Assembly (NCBI GenBank): GCA_913056185.1
Contig: CAJXLV010000004.1
Coordinates: forward strand, 1 to 64,000
Origin: an uncultured Bacteroidota bacterium
Lineage (GTDB): Bacteria > Bacteroidota > Rhodothermia > Rhodothermales > Salinibacteraceae
DNA: 64,000 bases
Direction: 5' to 3'
Position numbers and translations under genes: made by a program. The notes beneath the pieces were generated by a model. The model did not search any database, was not told the origin of the DNA, and saw nothing but the letters and a program-made list of their open reading frames with translations. Of this stretch, positions 59,893-64,000 are shown piece by piece; position 1 is the stretch's first letter; every line of letters begins with the position of its first letter.

Positions 59893-60747
59893 TCATTCGT
59901 CGGTGGGAACGCGCGCGGCCAGCCACCGGCTCAGGTCGCGAAGCACCACTGCTTGTTCGGGGGCATTGACAGGTTCGTGGTAGAGGCCGTTGTAGAGGCG
60001 GAGCGTCTTGTCGGGCGTGGCGGCTCGTTCGTAGAGCCGCTTGCTCCAGGCGGGAGGCACCAAGGCGTCGGCGGTGCCGTGGAGGACGAGGAAGGGCGTC
60101 TGGAGGTGCGAGAGGCGGCGTTTCGCAGCCGCGCCGGCCCGCAGGAGCTCGGCGCCGGTGCGGGCAGGGATGCGGCCGTGGTCGTTGAGCGGGTCCGCTT
60201 TGGCAGCGCGGACGACCGCTGGGTCGCGCGACAGGGCGTCGGGGGGGCTGCACACGGTGGGGAGGGTCGGCAGCAGACGTCCCACCGTCTGCGCCACGGG
60301 CCGCAGCCAGGCCGCAAGGTCGGGGTTGACATCGATCGCGGGAGCACTCAGCAGGAGGCCGTGCAGGCCCGTGGGATGATCGAGGGCGTGCAGCAGCACC
60401 GCGAGGCCGCCCATGCTGTGGCCAAATAGAAACAGCGGGCGGCTGGGCGCATGAGACACGACATGCCGACGGACGCAGCGGAGATCGTCGAGGTAGCGGT
60501 CGAAGTGATCGACGTACGCGCGAGGCCCCGCAGACCGGCCGTGCCCACGCTGGTCGTAGGCGTACACCGCAGCCCCGCGGTTCACAAACGCCTCGGCCAC
60601 GTGGTCGTACCGGCCGCAGTGCTCGGCATAGCCGTGGACGAGAAGCACAGTTGCTACAGCACGGTCGGTCGGCGACCAGCGCTGTGCGTGGAGCCGACGG
60701 CCATCGGGGGCAGTGAGCGAGGTGCAAACAGGAGGTGATAGGGACAT
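59893..60747 (-). CDS. alpha/beta hydrolase, monoacylglycerol lipase type
   Basis: 284 residues of alpha/beta hydrolase. The oxyanion motif is VLLVHGYAEHCGRYDH, the nucleophile elbow GHSMGG (Ser111), an acid in LVLHGTADALVPP (Asp about 230) and the His in LYNGLYHEPVN (about 257). The block AYDQRGHGRSAGPRAYVDHF is diagnostic of the monoacylglycerol lipase and lysophospholipase group. No signal peptide is seen, so the enzyme is cytoplasmic. The ATG at 60747 begins MSLSPPVCTSL. It converges on the AraC gene, 10 bp apart. Confidence 0.9.
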   Translation of the reverse strand: MSLSPPVCTSLTAPDGRRLHAQRWSPTDRAVATVLLVHGYAEHCGRYDHVAEAFVNRGAAVYAYDQRGHGRSAGPRAYVDHFDRYLDDLRCVRRHVVSHAPSRPLFLFGHSMGGLAVLLHALDHPTGLHGLLLSAPAIDVNPDLAAWLRPVAQTVGRLLPTLPTVCSPPDALSRDPAVVRAAKADPLNDHGRIPARTGAELLRAGAAAKRRLSHLQTPFLVLHGTADALVPPAWSKRLYERAATPDKTLRLYNGLYHEPVNAPEQAVVLRDLSRWLAARVPTDE

Positions 60748-61349
60748 GGCACGAGAGGGGGGAGTGAGAACGCGAACACGGGGTGAATCCCTTCCCAAAT
60801 CAAAGCCGAGGGCGATGGCGGGATGTCGTGGAGGAAACAATTCCACCGCGTATGTTATTTTCGATGATCGTCAACGCGCTGATGGACGACGTGTCTCCTT
60901 CATGAGTCTCTTTCGGCTGGTTCGGTTTTGCCAGGTGTTGCTTCTGCACCCGCTGCGGCGTCTTGCGGCGGTGTTGCAGTCTGTGTCTCGTTGGGCCCTG
61001 GCGCAGGGCCGACGAGTGCGGCACAAGCAGCGGTGGGGGAGGCACGTCATTCGTCCCCAGTCCCGCCTTCTGGAAGATCCGCCCGGGGAGCAGGCGATGC
61101 CGCCGTCCTTGCAGTCCCGCTGGTTGGCCCGCGTGCTGGTTGCATCTCGGCCCCTCGGCCCGTAGTCTTTCCCTGCTTCTGGCGGTTAGCGTCTTCCGGC
61201 CCCGTACCCGGCCCCCGTACGCTGATTGCGCACGCGCAGTCTCCTCGTAGACCGGCTTCTCGTGGAAGCCTCCGTACGGCTGCGCGCGGCCGCCCGCACG
61301 ACCCGCCTCTTTCCGCAGTTTACCTTTGGCAACTGAGCGAGTAGATCTT
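60748..61349. other. 602-bp spacer before secD
   Basis: The lipase and secD genes diverge from this region. It holds one doubtful small open frame (60902-61165) and no recognised RNA or mobile element. The secD promoter presumably lies within it. No convincing -33/-7 pair was found. Confidence 0.5.
60902..61165 (+). CDS. doubtful small open frame, 87 residues
   Basis: MSLFRLVRFCQVLLLHPLRR begins a basic, Arg-rich 87-residue frame. It has no motif I recognise, and its basic composition is unlike the acidic proteins around it. It fills half of an otherwise empty spacer, so it may be a small membrane-associated protein or simply a chance open frame in GC-rich DNA. Confidence 0.2.
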   Translation: MSLFRLVRFCQVLLLHPLRRLAAVLQSVSRWALAQGRRVRHKQRWGRHVIRPQSRLLEDPPGEQAMPPSLQSRWLARVLVASRPLGP

Positions 61350-63296
61350 ATGCAGGGGAACGGTTTCAAGATTGGACTTACCATTTTTTTCGTTGGGCTG
61401 TGTGGGTTCTACCTGTTCCCCACAGTGCAGAACCTGTACGTCAGCTACAAGATGAACGGCATGGAGCCGACTGAGCGGGCCGAGTATCAGGCGGACAACC
61501 GCCAGTGGCTCCAGCAGGTGGACCAGAGTTCTCTCAATCTGGGCCTCGACCTCCAGGGCGGCATGCACGTAACGCTGGAGGTAGAGGTGGCCAACCTGCT
61601 CGACCAGCTGGCGGTCAACCAGGACGAGGCATTCCGCACAGCGCTCCGTGCGGCCGATCAGCGGGCACGGACAGAGGACATCTCCGTGGTGGAGGCGTTC
61701 GTGGACGAGTTTGAGGCCGCGAATCCGGACGGACGCCTCTCCCGCTACTTTCGCAACGAGACGGAGGGCGTGACACGGCGCTCCTCCAACGACGACGTGG
61801 CGGAGTATTTGCGCAAGCAAGCCGATAGCGCTGTGCAGAACGGCATTCAGGTGGTGCGCAACCGTGTGAACCAGTACGGCGTGACGGAGCCGTCCATTCA
61901 ACGCCAGGGCGACGAGCGCATTGTGGTGGAGCTGCCGGGGGTGAGCAATCGCGAGCGGGTGCGCGACCTGCTGGAAAGTGCTTCGCAGCTCAGCTTTCAC
62001 CTGATGGCCAACCCGCAGCAGCTCAACGAGTCCGTCCAGCGGATCATCGAGTACTACGAGCCGACCGCAGAGGACTCGGCCCGGATTGCGGCGGCGAACG
62101 CCGCGGACACGGCAATGGCGTCGGCGGGGGACACGTCGGAGGCGACGACGGGGACCGACATTGCCGGCAGCGCGCAGGAGACACCACAGGAGGGCACGTC
62201 GTTGTCTGCGCCGGGCGAGGACCAGCCGGGGCCGCAAAATGACCTGCTGGCCCTCATGCAGCCCATGCCAGCCCAGGGCCAGCCCATCTTTGGGCGCGTC
62301 TTTGCGTCCGACACCTCCCGCGTGAACGATTTGCTTGCCCGGCCGGAGGTGCAGCGGATGCTTCCCCCGGGCACCGAATTGATGTGGACGTCGAGCCCGC
62401 GCCTGACCACCCAGGACGGACGCGAGGCGTATCACCTGCTGGCCGTCCAGGGAGAGCCGGAGCTTGCCGGCGAAGTGGTCACGCAGGCCTCGGTCCAATT
62501 CGACCGTCAGACCAACGAGCCGAAGGTGTCGATTACCATGAACTCCGACGGTGCGCGCATCTGGGACCGCATCACCGCGGCCAACGTGGGCGATCAGGTC
62601 TCCATTGTTCTCGACGGCATTGTCTACTCCAACGCCACCATTCAGGGGCGCATCTCGGGCGGGCGCACGGAAATCACAGGCCTGGAGTCGCGTCAGGAAG
62701 CCCAGGACATCGTCACGGTCCTGCAGTCGGGTCGTCTGCGCACGGACCTCAACATCATCTCCGAGCGGACGGTCGGGCCGAGCCTCGGTGAAGAGTCTAC
62801 GCGGGCCGGGTTCATCTCGGTCGTCTCCGGCTTTTTGCTGGTGGTGCTCTTCATGATCATGTACTACCAGACGGCCGGCGTCGTGGCCAATGTGGCCCTG
62901 CTGCTCAACGTCATTTTGATTCTGGGCATCCTTGCTGGGTTCGGGGCCACGCTCACCCTGCCCGGGATCGCCGGCATTGTGCTTACCATCGGAATGGCGG
63001 TGGACGCGAACGTCCTCATCTTTGATCGGGTGCGAGAGGAGCAATCCACCGGCAAAACGTTACGGGCCGCGGTCAATGCGGGCTACGAAGAGTCGCTAAG
63101 TGCCATTCTTGACGCCAACATCACGACGTTTTTCGTCGGGGTGATTCTGTATTCCTTCGGGGTGGGGCCGATCAAAGGCTTTGCCGTAACGCTCATGGCA
63201 GGCATCCTGTCGTCTCTCTTCACGGCCATCATTGTGACCCGCATCATCTTCGACTACATGGTCGAGGAACGTCGGCTGCAGGTCAGTTACGGGTAG
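61350..63296 (+). CDS. secD: protein translocase subunit SecD
   Basis: 648 residues. The N-terminal transmembrane helix (IGLTIFFVGLCGFYLFP) is followed by LGLDLQGGMHVTLEV, the SecD D1 signature. A periplasmic domain follows with an acidic low-complexity insert at about 245-300. Five C-terminal transmembrane helices include GMAVDANVLIFDRVREE and the PTVGIILYSF-like GVILYSFGVGPIKGFAVTL. SecD with SecF uses the proton (or sodium) gradient to pull exported proteins. ATG 61350 is preferred, with an in-frame TTG at 61326 as alternative. secF follows after 60 bp as a separate gene. Confidence 0.95.
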   Translation: MQGNGFKIGLTIFFVGLCGFYLFPTVQNLYVSYKMNGMEPTERAEYQADNRQWLQQVDQSSLNLGLDLQGGMHVTLEVEVANLLDQLAVNQDEAFRTALRAADQRARTEDISVVEAFVDEFEAANPDGRLSRYFRNETEGVTRRSSNDDVAEYLRKQADSAVQNGIQVVRNRVNQYGVTEPSIQRQGDERIVVELPGVSNRERVRDLLESASQLSFHLMANPQQLNESVQRIIEYYEPTAEDSARIAAANAADTAMASAGDTSEATTGTDIAGSAQETPQEGTSLSAPGEDQPGPQNDLLALMQPMPAQGQPIFGRVFASDTSRVNDLLARPEVQRMLPPGTELMWTSSPRLTTQDGREAYHLLAVQGEPELAGEVVTQASVQFDRQTNEPKVSITMNSDGARIWDRITAANVGDQVSIVLDGIVYSNATIQGRISGGRTEITGLESRQEAQDIVTVLQSGRLRTDLNIISERTVGPSLGEESTRAGFISVVSGFLLVVLFMIMYYQTAGVVANVALLLNVILILGILAGFGATLTLPGIAGIVLTIGMAVDANVLIFDRVREEQSTGKTLRAAVNAGYEESLSAILDANITTFFVGVILYSFGVGPIKGFAVTLMAGILSSLFTAIIVTRIIFDYMVEERRLQVSYG

Positions 63297-63356
63297 TCCA
63301 CTGCCGCACCGCCCCGCGACGAGACTCTCACTCCGGAAATTGAACCACGCCCCACC

Positions 63357-64000
63357 ATGCGCCTCTTTGAAGATGCCGACTACAGCCTGATCCCGAACCG
63401 ACGGATTGGGTACATGATTTCGGGCACGCTGCTCGTTCTCAGCATCTTGTCGTTACTGTGGCGGGGGCTGGCTCTGGGGATCGACTTTCGGGGCGGTATG
63501 GAGTTTGTCGTGGGCAATACCACCGACATCGCGACCGTAGAGCTGCGCTCCGCCCTGGCGGATGAACTGGCGGACGAGCCGGAGGCCAAGCGCTTCGGCG
63601 AAACAGGGCACCTGATTCGCATCTCGTCGTCCGACGACATTACTGCGGTCGAAAACCGCGTCGTGAACGTGCTGGAGGCGGCGTTTCCAGGGCACGATGT
63701 CCGCATTGAAAAGACCAACGTAGTGGGCCCGCGCTTTGCGGAAGACCTGAAGCGGGGGGCCATTTACGCTGTCTTTGGGGCCCTGCTGGTAATCTTCCTC
63801 TACATCATGATCCGGTTTGAGTGGCGGTACAGCCTCGGGGCCGTGGCGGCTCTGGTGCACGATGTCACAATCACACTGGGACTGTTCTCCATCTTTGCGG
63901 GCGTCGTCCCGTTCTCGCTACAAATCGATCAGTCCATCATCGCGGCCTTTCTTACCATCGTGGGCTACTCGCTTAACGATACGGTGGTGGTGTTCGACCG
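63357..64000 (+). CDS. secF: protein translocase subunit SecF (cut by window end)
   Basis: The first 214 residues of SecF. An N-terminal transmembrane helix (ISGTLLVLSILSLLW) precedes LGIDFRGGMEFVVG, the SecF D1 motif. A periplasmic domain, KTNVVGPRFAEDLKRGAIYAVF, then further helices and the D4-type motif TIVGYSLNDTVVVFDR follow at the window edge. The full protein should be about 300 residues. It is 60 bp after secD, forming a two-gene operon. Confidence 0.95.
   Translation, partial: MRLFEDADYSLIPNRRIGYMISGTLLVLSILSLLWRGLALGIDFRGGMEFVVGNTTDIATVELRSALADELADEPEAKRFGETGHLIRISSSDDITAVENRVVNVLEAAFPGHDVRIEKTNVVGPRFAEDLKRGAIYAVFGALLVIFLYIMIRFEWRYSLGAVAALVHDVTITLGLFSIFAGVVPFSLQIDQSIIAAFLTIVGYSLNDTVVVFD

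Overview
The window is GC-rich bacterial DNA, densely packed with genes on both strands. Its proteins are strongly acidic (rich in Asp and Glu, poor in Lys), as in salt-in halophiles. The gene set fits the Bacteroidota/Rhodothermota lineage: BamA followed by two OmpH/Skp proteins, a Tat-exported 'asparagine synthetase B-like' protein beside a TPR protein, a cyanobacterial-length IspH, and candidate promoters that resemble the Bacteroidetes -33/-7 type. Salinibacter or a close halophilic relative is the best guess. This is an inference from gene content and composition, not from a database match.

Layout. 1-4.2 kb: a transposase remnant, tRNA-Leu(CAA), and a minus-strand run of ispH, a methyltransferase and an M20 peptidase. 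4.2-6.3 kb: a decayed esterase fragment, a LuxC-like acyl-CoA reductase that lacks its cysteine, and a stand-alone Nfu N-domain. 6.3-16.4 kb: a long plus-strand run of two small membrane proteins, adk, a polyprenyl synthase, HPr and enzyme I of the PTS, YqeY, CvpA, SbcC and a MerR regulator. 16.4-18.2 kb: a polysaccharide deacetylase and a degenerate GT2-like membrane protein. 18.3-24.4 kb: purD, an NHL propeller protein and a 1196-residue outer-membrane protein. 24.4-29.3 kb: murA, a cysteine desulfurase, a DUF2064 protein and fbp. 29.3-36.1 kb (minus): serS, an RmlD-like reductase, a small envelope protein, a thioesterase, the Tat-exported protein and a TPR protein. 36.3-46.4 kb (plus): the envelope and isoprenoid cluster dxr, rseP, uppS, bamA, ompH, ompH, panB, surE. 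46.4-53 kb: mscS, a gene-free stretch with a strong hairpin, folD, asd, an acetyltransferase, tRNA-Gly(GCC) and pckA. 53-60.8 kb: a UbiA-like protein, asnS, a SIMPL protein, the DUF779/aldehyde dehydrogenase/AraC module and a lipase. 61.3-64 kb: secD and a truncated secF.

How the genes work together. The window is mostly housekeeping. Dxr and IspH belong to the MEP route, and the polyprenyl synthase and UppS use its products. BamA, the OmpH pair, RseP, MurA and SecD/SecF serve envelope biogenesis. Fbp and PckA are gluconeogenic, and both have LacI-type operators upstream.

No CRISPR array, phage or complete mobile element is seen. The least ordinary signals are: (1) the LacI-type operators at fbp and pckA, with weaker relatives at the aldehyde dehydrogenase gene and yqeY; (2) about ten intergenic short tandem repeats of 12-18 bp units; (3) a 48-nt three-helix hairpin in a decayed region near 47.7 kb; (4) two apparent pseudoenzymes, the LuxC-like and GT2-like proteins.
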